Of a stretch of 64,000 nucleotides of DNA, positions 31,367 to 42,546 are shown piece after piece. The number at the start of each line of letters is the position of its first letter. Position 1 is the stretch's first letter. Source of the DNA: Dongia sedimenti (GTDB lineage Bacteria; Pseudomonadota; Alphaproteobacteria; Dongiales; Dongiaceae); contig JAUYVI010000005.1 of the NCBI GenBank assembly GCA_030715195.1, positions 372,001-436,000 of the forward strand. Direction: 5' to 3'. Below the pieces are notes generated by a model. It was not told the DNA's origin and made no database searches. It saw only the letters and a list, made by a program, of their open reading frames with translations. A program made the translations under genes and the position numbers.

Positions 31367-31455
31367 CCAACGCAGACCGGCGCAGACAGATTGAGGCTGC
31401 CGGCTCCAACGCAGACGGGACGCAGACGGATAAGACCGCCCGGACGCAGACAGAA
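31367..31455 (+). repeat. CGCAGAC repeat cluster, right side of the toxin-antitoxin module
   Basis: CGCAGAC occurs at 31371-31377, 31381-31387, 31410-31416, 31421-31427 and 31445-31451. The first four form two longer units of the form TCCAACGCAGAC-N3/4-CGCAGAC-RGAT, about 40 bases apart. The last reads GACGCAGACAGA, identical to the left-side copy at 30361-30372. The cluster ends about 35 bases before the priA remnant. Confidence 0.7.
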
Positions 31456-31483
31456 TCGAAGATTGATTTTGACCTCAGATCCC

Positions 31484-31637
31484 GCGCAATGGTGCGTGGG
31501 CGACATCGCCGCCGCTTCCTCGTTAAATGCTGCCGCGACGGGACGCCGCAGGGCTAATTCGCATCGGGTCACGGGGGTTGAGGGGACCCGGCAACCGCCC
31601 TCTGCCCAGCGCCGTCTGCGCTCATAATTTCCAATAG
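31484..31637 (+). pseudogene. Decayed copy of the priA 3' end
   Basis: Codons from 31489 read [22 protein letters not shown], matching the intact priA near 29913-29980 ([14 protein letters not shown]...). Six codons differ only synonymously. After GGC a one-base deletion creates a TAA; restoring the frame continues the match (IR...RGL..PG...) up to TTC and the stop TAG at 31635-31637, where priA has TTC CTT TAA. So the remnant covers the last ~50 codons including the stop position. It marks the right edge of the insert. Confidence 0.8.
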
Positions 31638-31830
31638 AAATCAGATTCTTAGCGCTCTTGCCGCACTGCGTTAAAAGAGTCTTTACGCGCGGTTGATTAG
31701 CCCCAATCGTTATGTTACACACCGCGCGCCTGTCGCGGCGGGAGCTGCGCCAGGGCGTGCAAATTGCGGCCACGGTTCTGTGCTGATAAGGCCGTTTCGA
31801 ACAACGATTTAGACCGGAATTGGGGGCAAT
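31638..31830 (+). promoter_or_regulatory. Upstream region of the atp operon
   Basis: This 193-base stretch should hold the atpHAGDC promoter. A weak TTGATT (31693-31698) to TTACAC (31715-31720) pair with 16-base spacing is flanked by the inverted repeat CGCGCGGT (31686-31693) and ACCGCGCG (31721-31728). The arrangement could be promoter plus operator. If the insert upstream arrived by integration, this is where the ancestral priA-atpH spacer resumes. Confidence 0.4.
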
Positions 31831-32390
31831 TTGGCGGCCCAGACATCAGAATACGGCGGGCTGGCGACGCGGTATGCCGCGGCGCTGTTCGAACTGGCGG
31901 ATTCCAAGAAGGCGCTCGACGCCGTCGCGGGCGATCTGGCTTCGCTCCAGAAGATGATCGCGGAGTCCGACGATCTCCGCCGCCTGATGGCCTCGCCGGT
32001 CCTCGGCCGGGACGAGCAGACCAAGGCGATCGGTGCCGTCTCCAAGGCCGCCGGCTTCAACGATCTCACCCAGAAATTCGTCGGCCTGGTGGCGCAGAAC
32101 CGCCGCCTGTTCACGCTTTCGGCGATGATCAAGGCCTTCCTCAATCTGCTGGCGGCCCGGCGCGGCGAGATGACGGCGGAAGTGACCGCCGCCCGCGCGC
32201 TGACCGCCGAGCAGCAGGCATCCGTCGCCGAGGCGATCAAGCGCGCCGTCGGCTCCAAGGTCACGATCGACGTCAAGGTCGATCCCAGCTTGCTCGGCGG
32301 GCTCGTCGTTCGGGTCGGCAGCCGCATGATTGATTCATCGCTCAAGACGAAGCTGCAGAAGCTGCAGCTTGCCATGAAAGGGATTGGCTA

Positions 32391-32391
<1 letters not shown>
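31831..32391 (+). CDS. atpH: F1F0 ATP synthase delta subunit
   Basis: This 186-residue OSCP/delta subunit links F1 to the peripheral stalk. It starts with TTG at 31831, supported by GGGGG 5-6 bases upstream; no better ATG exists before the conserved [16 protein letters not shown]. The C-terminal [22 protein letters not shown] is the family signature. It is the first gene of atpHAGDC and overlaps atpA by one base (TAATG). F0 genes are encoded elsewhere, as usual in alphaproteobacteria. Confidence 0.95.
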
Positions 32392-33920
<1,529 letters not shown>

Positions 33921-33951
33921 GACGGCAACAGGCGAACGGAAAGGGTGAGGG

Positions 33952-34833
33952 ATGCCCAGCCTTAAGGACCTAAAGCTCCGCATCAACAGCACGAAGAACA
34001 CGCAGAAGATCACTTCGGCGATGAAGATGGTCTCTGCGGCGAAGCTTCGGCGCGCCCAGGAGCAGGCCGAAGCGGCGCGGCCCTATGCCGAGCGCATGGA
34101 TCGCGTGCTGGGCCGGCTCGCCGCCTCCGCCGCCGGCAAGGACGGCGCGCCCGCGCTGCTGGCCGGCAACGGCAAGGACCAGACCCACCTCATCGTGGTG
34201 ATGACCTCGGATCGCGGCCTCTGCGGCGGCTTCAATTCCACGATCGCCCGGGGTGCCCGCAAGCTCGCCCGCGACCTCAAGGCCCAGGGCAAGACGATCA
34301 AGATCCTCTGCATCGGCCGCAAGGGCCGCGACCAGCTGCGCCGCGAGTTCCCGAGCGAGATCATCGGCACCATCGAGGATATCGGCAAGCCGCGCCTGAC
34401 CTTCGGGGCGGCGGAAGCGGTCGCGATCCGGATTCTCGCCATGTTCGAGCACGGCGAGTTCGACGTCTGCGAGATCGTCTACAACCGCTTCAAGTCGGCG
34501 ATGACCCAGATCGTCACGATTCAGCAGCTGATCCCGTTCGCGCCCGCCGCGGCCAACGAGAACGATCCGGCCGGCGCCGCGTCCTACGAATATGAACCGG
34601 ACGAGCTGGAAATCCTTTCCACCCTGCTGCCGAAGAATCTGGGAATGCAGATCTTCAAGGCGCTATTGGAGAACAACGCCTCCGAGCAGGGCGCGCGCAT
34701 GACCGCCATGGACAGCGCGACCCGCAACGCCGGCGAAATGATCAACAAGCTCACCATCACCTACAACCGCTCGCGCCAGGCCGCCATCACCAAGGAGCTG
34801 ATCGAAATCATCTCCGGCGCCGAAGCAGTGTAG
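33952..34833 (+). CDS. atpG: F1F0 ATP synthase gamma subunit
   Basis: This 293-residue central-shaft subunit begins [20 protein letters not shown] and has the N-terminal coiled-coil helix, the [16 protein letters not shown] motif and the C-terminal helix [26 protein letters not shown] upstream provides a ribosome-binding site. It lies between atpA and atpD, as in the standard order. Confidence 0.98.
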   Translation: MPSLKDLKLRINSTKNTQKITSAMKMVSAAKLRRAQEQAEAARPYAERMDRVLGRLAASAAGKDGAPALLAGNGKDQTHLIVVMTSDRGLCGGFNSTIARGARKLARDLKAQGKTIKILCIGRKGRDQLRREFPSEIIGTIEDIGKPRLTFGAAEAVAIRILAMFEHGEFDVCEIVYNRFKSAMTQIVTIQQLIPFAPAAANENDPAGAASYEYEPDELEILSTLLPKNLGMQIFKALLENNASEQGARMTAMDSATRNAGEMINKLTITYNRSRQAAITKELIEIISGAEAV

Positions 34834-34840
34834 CGCGTGA

Positions 34841-36283
<1,443 letters not shown>

Positions 36284-36288
36284 CGCCG

Positions 36289-36705
36289 ATGGCCGGGCAG
36301 CTGCAATTCGATCTCGTTTCGCCGGAGCGCCTGTTGCTCTCCGAGCCGGTCGATCAGGTGATCGTTCCCGGCGCGGAGGGTGACTTCGCGGCGCTTCCGG
36401 AGCACAGCAACCTGATCTCGCTGATCCGGCCGGGCGTGCTCTACGTCTATAAAGGCGGTCCGGCGCCGGAGCGGATCTTCATCGGCGGCGGCTTTGCCGA
36501 GGTGACCGCGACCGGTTGTACCGTGCTGGCCGAGCAGGCCACGCCGGTTGCGGAGATCGATCGCGCGGCAGCCGAGCAGGCCATCACCGACGCCCGCGAG
36601 GACGTCGAGGATGCCAAGGACGAGGTCGCCAAAGCGGTCGCGCAGAACGCGCTGAAGGTCGCCGAGGCGCGGCTCGCCGCCGTGGTGGAACCGAGCACCT
36701 ATTAA
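36289..36705 (+). CDS. atpC: F1F0 ATP synthase epsilon subunit
   Basis: The 138-residue subunit has the N-terminal beta-sandwich (FDLVSPERLLLSEPVDQVIVPGAEGDF) and a C-terminal helical hairpin rich in Ala/Glu/Lys, which can inhibit ATP hydrolysis in related enzymes. It starts 5 bases after atpD and ends the operon. A 12-base palindrome CGGATTAATCCG follows directly at 36706-36717. Confidence 0.97.
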   Translation: MAGQLQFDLVSPERLLLSEPVDQVIVPGAEGDFAALPEHSNLISLIRPGVLYVYKGGPAPERIFIGGGFAEVTATGCTVLAEQATPVAEIDRAAAEQAITDAREDVEDAKDEVAKAVAQNALKVAEARLAAVVEPSTY

Positions 36706-36861
36706 CGGATTAATCCGAGTCCGCCGAAGGCCCGCGGGGGCTGGCTTTGGCGTGGTCCGCCGTCTTGTCACAATCGGGCCAACCGGTTTAGTCTCTCGCC
36801 GGGGTTAACGGAAATTGCCGGCGATTCGGCGACTATTCGCACCGATTACGGATTTCTCGCG

Positions 36862-37674
36862 ATGCCGCATTGGACGCTCGAAAGCATAGACTGGGACCGT
36901 TTCGATCCGGCCGCAGTCAATCCTGACGTCCTGAAAGCCATCAAGGCATCCGCCATGGTCGAGGCCAATGGCGAGGATTACGGCGAATACCTCTGCAAGG
37001 TCTTCCACGACGATCCGGAGTTCCAGGCGGTCGCCCGCGAATGGGCGCTGGAGGAGCTGCAGCATGGCCAGGCGCTCGGCCGCTGGGCCGCCTTGGCCGA
37101 TCCGAGCTTCGACTTCGATGAGAGCTTCAAGCGCTTCACCGACGGCTACAAGATCCCGCTCGAGGTCGACAAATCGGTGCGCGGCTCGCGCGCCGGCGAG
37201 CTGATCGCCCGCTGCATCGTCGAGACCGGAACCTCCACCTATTATACCGCCCTGGCCGACGCGACCGACGAGCCGGTGCTGAAGGCGATCTGCCGCAACA
37301 TCGCCGCCGACGAGTTCCGCCACTACAAGCTCTTCTACTCGCATCTGAAGCGCTATCAGGCGCGCGAGCAGCTCGGCGTCTGGGGCCGGCTGCGGGTGGT
37401 TCTCGGCCGCGTGTTCGAGAGCCATGACGACGAGCTGGCTTACGCGTTCTACGCGGCCAACGGCAACGGCGAGGCCTATCAGCGGGCGCAATGCTCCAGG
37501 GCCTATGCGCGCTGCGCCTATCCGCTCTATCAACGCACCCATGTCGAGCGCGGCATCGCGATGGCGTTGAAGGCTTGCGGATTGGCGACCAACGGCCGGC
37601 TCAGCCGGTTCCTCTCGAACGCCGCCTGCGGCTTCCTGCGCTATCACGCCAAGCGGCTGAACGCGGCCTCGTAG
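36862..37674 (+). CDS. Ferritin-like diiron protein of unknown function
   Basis: This 270-residue helical protein carries the four-helix diiron pattern: E34, then E65-LQ-H68 (ALEELQHG), then E121 (CIVETGTS), then E151-FR-H154 (AADEFRHYK). That E...ExxH...E...ExxH set is what oxidases, hydroxylases and iron-storage ferritin-like proteins share. No Fe-S domain is attached, so it is not rubrerythrin. The basic C-terminal tail is unusual. It lies after the atp operon with its own spacer containing a possible TTGTCA -35 at 36765-36770. The reaction is unknown. Confidence 0.8.
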   Translation: MPHWTLESIDWDRFDPAAVNPDVLKAIKASAMVEANGEDYGEYLCKVFHDDPEFQAVAREWALEELQHGQALGRWAALADPSFDFDESFKRFTDGYKIPLEVDKSVRGSRAGELIARCIVETGTSTYYTALADATDEPVLKAICRNIAADEFRHYKLFYSHLKRYQAREQLGVWGRLRVVLGRVFESHDDELAYAFYAANGNGEAYQRAQCSRAYARCAYPLYQRTHVERGIAMALKACGLATNGRLSRFLSNAACGFLRYHAKRLNAAS

Positions 37675-37677
37675 CCG

Positions 37678-38409
37678 CTACTTCCGCTCCAGCATATCCA
37701 GATAGGTCATCACCGCGGCCTGGCTGCGCGAGCTGGTCTGGCGCTTGTAGAGCACGGCCACCATCACGGCGGTCGTCGCGATGAAGGCGAGCGGGTGGAT
37801 GAACCAGGCGAGCCAGGCGACCGCGAAATAGAAGGCGCGGATACCGCCGTTGAAGCTGGTCAAGGCGAGCGACAGCATGCGCGAGGCGTGGTCGGCGAAG
37901 CGGTCGACCTCGGCCTCGGTCGGATGGGCGTCGTGTGCCGGCGCCGCGCCGATCAGGGCGCAGAGGAAGTTGTACTGCCGCAGCGCCCAGGTGAACTTGT
38001 AGAAGGCGATCACGAACATCCCGATCAGGCCGACGATCTTCAGCTGGAAGACGAACTCGGTCGTCACCTGGGCGAAGCTTAGGCTTTCGAGCACGCGGAA
38101 CGCGCTGCCCGAGCCGCCCAGGGTGCCGACCAGGCCGGCGATCACGATCATCGAGGTCGAGGCGAAGAAGGCGATCGAGTTCACGGTATGGCCGGTCAGG
38201 ATGACGTCGATCACCCGCTCCTCGCGGCCGACCATGCGCTTCATCCACTGCTTGCGCACGCGGTGCATCGCCATGTTGAGATTGCGCGGCGAACCCGAGA
38301 CCGGCGTCCCGGCCGGCGGCAGCGTATCGGCGAACCAGCCATAGACGTGCCAGACGACGATCAGGAAGCCCAGGGCCACCCAATCCGCGATCTGGAAGTC
38401 GGACAGCAT
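37678..38409 (-). CDS. DUF599 family membrane protein
   Basis: This 243-residue protein has about four hydrophobic segments (near residues 8-25, 78-96, 117-135 and 198-225) and the DUF599 landmark NLNMAMHRVRKQWMKRM. It is an inner-membrane protein of unknown function. It is convergent with the diiron gene at a 3-base distance and 11 bases downstream of the PilZ gene on the same strand, so those two are probably co-transcribed. Confidence 0.88.
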   Translation of the reverse strand: MLSDFQIADWVALGFLIVVWHVYGWFADTLPPAGTPVSGSPRNLNMAMHRVRKQWMKRMVGREERVIDVILTGHTVNSIAFFASTSMIVIAGLVGTLGGSGSAFRVLESLSFAQVTTEFVFQLKIVGLIGMFVIAFYKFTWALRQYNFLCALIGAAPAHDAHPTEAEVDRFADHASRMLSLALTSFNGGIRAFYFAVAWLAWFIHPLAFIATTAVMVAVLYKRQTSSRSQAAVMTYLDMLERK

Positions 38410-38420
38410 GCGGCCGGGGT

Positions 38421-38783
38421 TTAGCGCAGCCGGTTGCGGAAGCGCTGGGCGAAGCTGCGTTCGAAGAAGTCGTAGATCACAGGACTCATTTCCTCGAAGC
38501 GCAAGGCGATGGTCTTGTTCTTCTGATCGACCCGGACCACCCGGGCGGTGAGCTTGAGGGCATAGTCCCCGGTCGCGTCCTTGATCTTCACGTCGACATC
38601 GATCAGGTCCTCGGGATTGTGCGCGCCCTCATAGCCGGAGACCAGCAACCCGCCCAGGGACCAGTTGAGGGTGTCGCAGACCAGCCCGTCGAGCCGGATG
38701 GTGAAGATCGGCAGCGGCAGGCGCTTGTCGCGCCGGTGCTCGCGGTTGCCGACCTTGCGGTAGCTCATGGTGAAGGACGACAT
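38421..38783 (-). CDS. PilZ domain protein (predicted c-di-GMP receptor)
   Basis: This 120-residue single-domain protein contains the PilZ RxxxR-type motif in NREHRRDKRLPLP and the NWSLGGLLVSG counterpart of D/NxSxxG; both are the c-di-GMP contact sites. It may control motility or surface traits; the partner is unknown. The start is ATG 38783, with ATG 38768 an alternative. It leads a short transcript with the DUF599 membrane protein. Confidence 0.87.
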   Translation of the reverse strand: MSSFTMSYRKVGNREHRRDKRLPLPIFTIRLDGLVCDTLNWSLGGLLVSGYEGAHNPEDLIDVDVKIKDATGDYALKLTARVVRVDQKNKTIALRFEEMSPVIYDFFERSFAQRFRNRLR

Positions 38784-38896
38784 CGACGGTTCTTGCCTCC
38801 CGAAGGGACTATTCGCCCGGAATCCTTAATGACATCCTATATGAGTCGACCTGGCCTGTCTGCAAACCCTTCAAAAGTGGGGTTTCAAAGCGGAAC

Positions 38897-40645
38897 TCAG
38901 AAAGTGCCGGCCAGGACCGCGCCCTTGGTGTCGAGCACCGTGCTGGTCGGCCAGATCGCGACCCAGCGGTCGCGGGCGACGCCGCGGTAATAGGGCAAAG
39001 CCGGCAGGTCCAGGGCGCTGCCGTCGAAGCGGGTGACGATTGCGCCGCGCGGATGCGTCTTGGCCCAGGCCAGGGCATCGGCCTCGGTCATCAGCACCTT
39101 CGGCGCCGATGAGAGGCGGCCGTAGAAGTCGTATTCGCCGCGATAAGGGCCGTAGACCGCGATCTCCTGCCCGGCGTCCTGCAATTCGCGCATCTTCGAG
39201 CCGATCGGCTTCAGGTCGAAGAAGGCGCCGAGGCTGTTCGGGAACTCGATATTGGCGCAGCTGATCAGCAGCACCGGGATGCAGGCGACCTGCAGCGTGC
39301 GCGAGAGCTGCTGCGACGGCGACATCTGCGCCAGGACATAGCCGCCGACGAACAGCAGGATCCCGGAGGCAAGGCCGCTGCCGCCGAGCCAGATCGGCAA
39401 GGCCGCGCCGAAGAACTGCCGCCATAGCGCATCCATATGCGCGGTCGGGATCATGTTCATCAGGAAGAAGAAGAGACCGAGCATGAGGGCGATGAAGCCC
39501 GGCACCACGGCGTGGAAGTCCTTGGGCTTGATCGCCTGGTTGGCCAGCAGGCGTGCGCCGATCAGGGCGAGCGGCACGCCGATCGGCAGCATGCCTTGGA
39601 GCTGCACGCCGGAGGCGATGCCGGCGACGGTCGCCGTGGCGAGATACATGATGCAGAGCCGGAAGCCGAAGCCGTAGCCGTCGCGCGTCTGCCGCGCCAG
39701 CGCCCGCCACAAGGTCTTCCAGAAGATCCACGGATAGAGCAGCAGCGGCGTCAGGATCAGCGTCCAGGGCTCGTGGCGCGTCGCCTCGCTGCTGGCATTG
39801 GCCCAGCCGGCGCCGAAGCCGAGCACGTCGTCCAGGCCGAGCGGGCGCCCATGCGTTGCGGCGGAAAGCCAGAGCCAAGCGAGCGCCGCCGCGACCGCCG
39901 TGCCGCCGAGGGTCGCGATCCGCCAGCGCACCCGCCGCCAGCCGCGGCGCGGCCGGGCCGTGGGATCGCCGAGCGCGCCGCGCACATGGGGCGCCAGCAG
40001 CGCCACCGGCGGCAGCAGCAGCAGGGCGGTCCAGCCGATCAGGAAGAGATCGGCCGTGACGCAGACGGTGAACAGCATCCAGAGCGCGGCCCGCCGCAGC
40101 ACCCCATCGGGATTCTGGCGCAGCATGCAGATCGCCTGGAATCCGGCGAGTTGGATCGGCAAGGCGATCACCTCCGGCGCGATCATGCTGGCGGTGACGA
40201 TGTAGCCGCCGAGCCCGGCCATCAGGATCCTGGCGAAGATCGGCGTGGTGGCGCGATGCGGCCAGAGCGTCTGCGCTGCGCTGCCGGAAAGGAACAAGGC
40301 GGCCAGGGCGGCGAGCGCGCTCAGCAGGCGCGGCCAGATCTCGGTGACGCCGAAGATGTGCCAGCCGGCGAGGATAAGCCAAGAGTGCAGCGGCGGCGTG
40401 GTGGCGGCGATCTCGCCGTTGAGCAGCGGAACGGCGCTGCCCGATTGCAGCATGTGCCAGGCGGTGGAGAGGGTCTCGAGCTCGATCGGCGCGGTCGGCG
40501 GCCGGCTCAGGAAGGCGCCCAGGATCACCACGGCCCAGATCGCATAGGGCGCCACCCGCGCCGTCGTCAGGAGCAGCGGCGACGCGCCGGTCTCCTCGAC
40601 AGTCACGGACGGGGGGACGGGGTTGGTCTCGGCCGCGCTCACCAT
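38897..40645 (-). CDS. ArnT-like membrane glycosyltransferase (GT-C fold)
   Basis: The 582-residue protein has about a dozen hydrophobic segments and, between the first ones, an ELETLSTAWHMLQ...EIAATTPPLHSWLI loop matching the lipid-sugar glycosyltransferases of the ArnT/PMT type. The periplasmic C-terminal ~110 residues (EIAVYGPYRGEYDFYGR...) are typical too. The donor is likely a polyprenyl-linked sugar; the acceptor is unknown. ATG 40645 (MVSAAET) is preferred to a start 18 bases upstream. It is divergent from the aminopeptidase gene across 79 bases. Confidence 0.85.
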   Translation of the reverse strand: MVSAAETNPVPPSVTVEETGASPLLLTTARVAPYAIWAVVILGAFLSRPPTAPIELETLSTAWHMLQSGSAVPLLNGEIAATTPPLHSWLILAGWHIFGVTEIWPRLLSALAALAALFLSGSAAQTLWPHRATTPIFARILMAGLGGYIVTASMIAPEVIALPIQLAGFQAICMLRQNPDGVLRRAALWMLFTVCVTADLFLIGWTALLLLPPVALLAPHVRGALGDPTARPRRGWRRVRWRIATLGGTAVAAALAWLWLSAATHGRPLGLDDVLGFGAGWANASSEATRHEPWTLILTPLLLYPWIFWKTLWRALARQTRDGYGFGFRLCIMYLATATVAGIASGVQLQGMLPIGVPLALIGARLLANQAIKPKDFHAVVPGFIALMLGLFFFLMNMIPTAHMDALWRQFFGAALPIWLGGSGLASGILLFVGGYVLAQMSPSQQLSRTLQVACIPVLLISCANIEFPNSLGAFFDLKPIGSKMRELQDAGQEIAVYGPYRGEYDFYGRLSSAPKVLMTEADALAWAKTHPRGAIVTRFDGSALDLPALPYYRGVARDRWVAIWPTSTVLDTKGAVLAGTF

Positions 40646-40724
40646 CGCGCGATTTCCTAGCACGGGCGGAAGGCCGCGGCTACAATCGCGGCCTCCCCGA
40701 ACCCTGGGTATCGAAGAGGCTTCC

Positions 40725-42197
40725 TTGCTCGATCATCTCATCCAGCGCGCCGGCAAGTCCGTGCCCGTGACGCCGCTCAGCGAAAAGCGCCTGCCCACCT
40801 GGCTGAAGGATCAGTCGGCGCAACTGCAATCCTGGCTGCGCGCCGCCGCATTCAAGGCGAAGCCCGGAACCTGGTGCCTGGTGCCGGACGGGCGCGGCCA
40901 GCCGGCGCGGGTGCTGGTCGGGGTCGAGGAGGGGCTCGATCGCTGGTCGGTCGGCGTGCTGCCCGGCGCCCTGCCGCAAGGCACCTATCGTCTGGATGAC
41001 ACGATCCCAGGGTCCATCTCCGCCACCGAGGCGACCGCTTACGCCTTCGCCTGGGCGATGGGCTGCTATCGTTTCGCCCGCTACAAGAGCGAGGCCAAGG
41101 AGTTTGCGCGGCTGGTCTGGCCGAAGGCGGCTGATCGCACGCTCGTCGCGCGCCTGGTGAAGTCGATGGCGCTGGCCCGCGATCTTATCAACACCCCGGC
41201 GGAAGACATGGGCCCGCCCGAGCTGGCCGAGGCGGCGAAGAAGGTCGCGCAGGAGTTCAAGGCGAAGTTCTCGGTGATCGTCGGCGACGATCTGCTGAAG
41301 CAGAACTACCCCACCATTCACGCCGTCGGCCGCGCGGGGCCGAAGCCGCCGCGCCTCATCGAACTGAAATGGGGCAGCAGCGGGCCGAAGCTCGCTTTGG
41401 TCGGCAAGGGCGTGTGCTTCGATTCCGGCGGGCTCGACCTGAAACCGTCCGGCGGCATGCTGATGATGAAGAAGGATATGGGCGGCGCCGCCCTGATGCT
41501 GGCGCTGGCGCGCGCGATCATGGACGCGAAGCTGCCGGTGCAGCTGCATCTGCTGATCCCGGCGGTCGAGAACAGCGTCTCCGCCAACGCGTTCCGGCCC
41601 TGGGACGTGATCAAGACCCGCAAGGGGCTGACCGTCGAGGTCGGCAACACCGATGCCGAGGGACGGCTCATCCTCTGCGACGCGCTCGCCGAGGCCGAGA
41701 GCAACCATCCGGATCTCATCATCGACGCCGCGACCCTGACCGGCGCCGCCCGCGTGGCGCTCGGCCCGGAGCTGCCCGCCTTGTTCTCCAACGATGACGA
41801 CACCGCGGCGGCGCTGCTGCGGCATGGCAAGCTCGAAAGCGACCCGCTCTGGCAGCTGCCGCTCTGGAAACCCTATCGACGGATGCTCGACAGCAAGGTC
41901 GCCGACATCAACAACGTCTCCGATGGCGGCTTCGCCGGCGCGGTCACCGCGGCGCTCTATCTGGCCGAGTTCGTGGCGCCCACCACCAAGTGGATGCACA
42001 TCGACACCTATGCCTGGAACGGGCGCGCGCAGCCCGGGCGACCGGAAGGTGGCGAGGCTCTCGGGTTCCGTGCGCTGCTGGCCTATGTCACCGATTGGGC
42101 GCGGACGGCCAATCCCGGTCCGAAGATCATCACCAAGAAACCGGCGCCGCGCGTGGCACCCCGCCGCCCGGCCTTGGCGCGGCTCAGGAGGCGCTAG
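40725..42197 (+). CDS. Leucyl aminopeptidase family protein (M17)
   Basis: This cytosolic metallopeptidase shows GKGVCFDSGGLDLKPS, MKKDMGGAA and the M17 signature NTDAEGRLILCDALAEA with its metal ligands. The start chosen is TTG 40725, which has GAAGAGG 5 bases upstream and gives 490 residues; an earlier TTG at 40623 would overlap the divergent gene and lacks a ribosome site. The C-terminal ~20 residues are Pro/Arg-rich. Its end overlaps the convergent small gene by 14 bases. Confidence 0.92.
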   Translation: MLDHLIQRAGKSVPVTPLSEKRLPTWLKDQSAQLQSWLRAAAFKAKPGTWCLVPDGRGQPARVLVGVEEGLDRWSVGVLPGALPQGTYRLDDTIPGSISATEATAYAFAWAMGCYRFARYKSEAKEFARLVWPKAADRTLVARLVKSMALARDLINTPAEDMGPPELAEAAKKVAQEFKAKFSVIVGDDLLKQNYPTIHAVGRAGPKPPRLIELKWGSSGPKLALVGKGVCFDSGGLDLKPSGGMLMMKKDMGGAALMLALARAIMDAKLPVQLHLLIPAVENSVSANAFRPWDVIKTRKGLTVEVGNTDAEGRLILCDALAEAESNHPDLIIDAATLTGAARVALGPELPALFSNDDDTAAALLRHGKLESDPLWQLPLWKPYRRMLDSKVADINNVSDGGFAGAVTAALYLAEFVAPTTKWMHIDTYAWNGRAQPGRPEGGEALGFRALLAYVTDWARTANPGPKIITKKPAPRVAPRRPALARLRRR

Positions 42198-42498
42198 GCG
42201 CGCGCCGCGTCCGGCCCGAAAGCCTTCCGCGCCGGCCGGTCGCCGGCGGGCTTACTGCGACCTGCTCCAGCAAGCGGTGCAGCTTCATGATCGGCAAGGC
42301 ATCGTCCTTGCCCGCCATGCGCTCGGCAAAGCGGGGCAGCAGGGCGGCCGCGGCCGCGGCGGGCGCCTGATCGGCACCGAGGCTCAAGAGCCAGGACAGC
42401 AGCAGGTCCTCGGCCGGTCCGGGGAACTCGTCCTCCATCTCGAAGGCCTGTTCCAGGAGCGCTTTGGGGTCGAGCGGATTGGCGACGGCTTGGCTCAT
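42184..42498 (-). CDS. Small hypothetical protein (104 aa)
   Basis: From ATG 42498 the product starts MSQAVANPLDPKALLEQAFE, is acidic in its first half with a predicted helix (FPGPAEDLLLSWLLSLG), and ends in an Arg-rich tail. I recognise no family. It overlaps the 3' end of the aminopeptidase by 14 bases and lies 48 bases downstream of the stop of ghrA on the same strand. Codon use resembles its neighbours, which supports a real gene. Confidence 0.6.
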   Translation of the reverse strand: MSQAVANPLDPKALLEQAFEMEDEFPGPAEDLLLSWLLSLGADQAPAAAAAALLPRFAERMAGKDDALPIMKLHRLLEQVAVSPPATGRRGRLSGRTRRAPSAS

Positions 42499-42546
42499 GG
42501 CGCTATGAAACAAAGCGCCGGCCGCAAGGTCCAATGATTTTTGCTT

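Noticed and set aside
31367-31455. CRISPR-like array
   Set aside because: The CGCAGAC units are only 7 bases long, unevenly spaced and have no unique spacers of CRISPR size; no cas genes are near.
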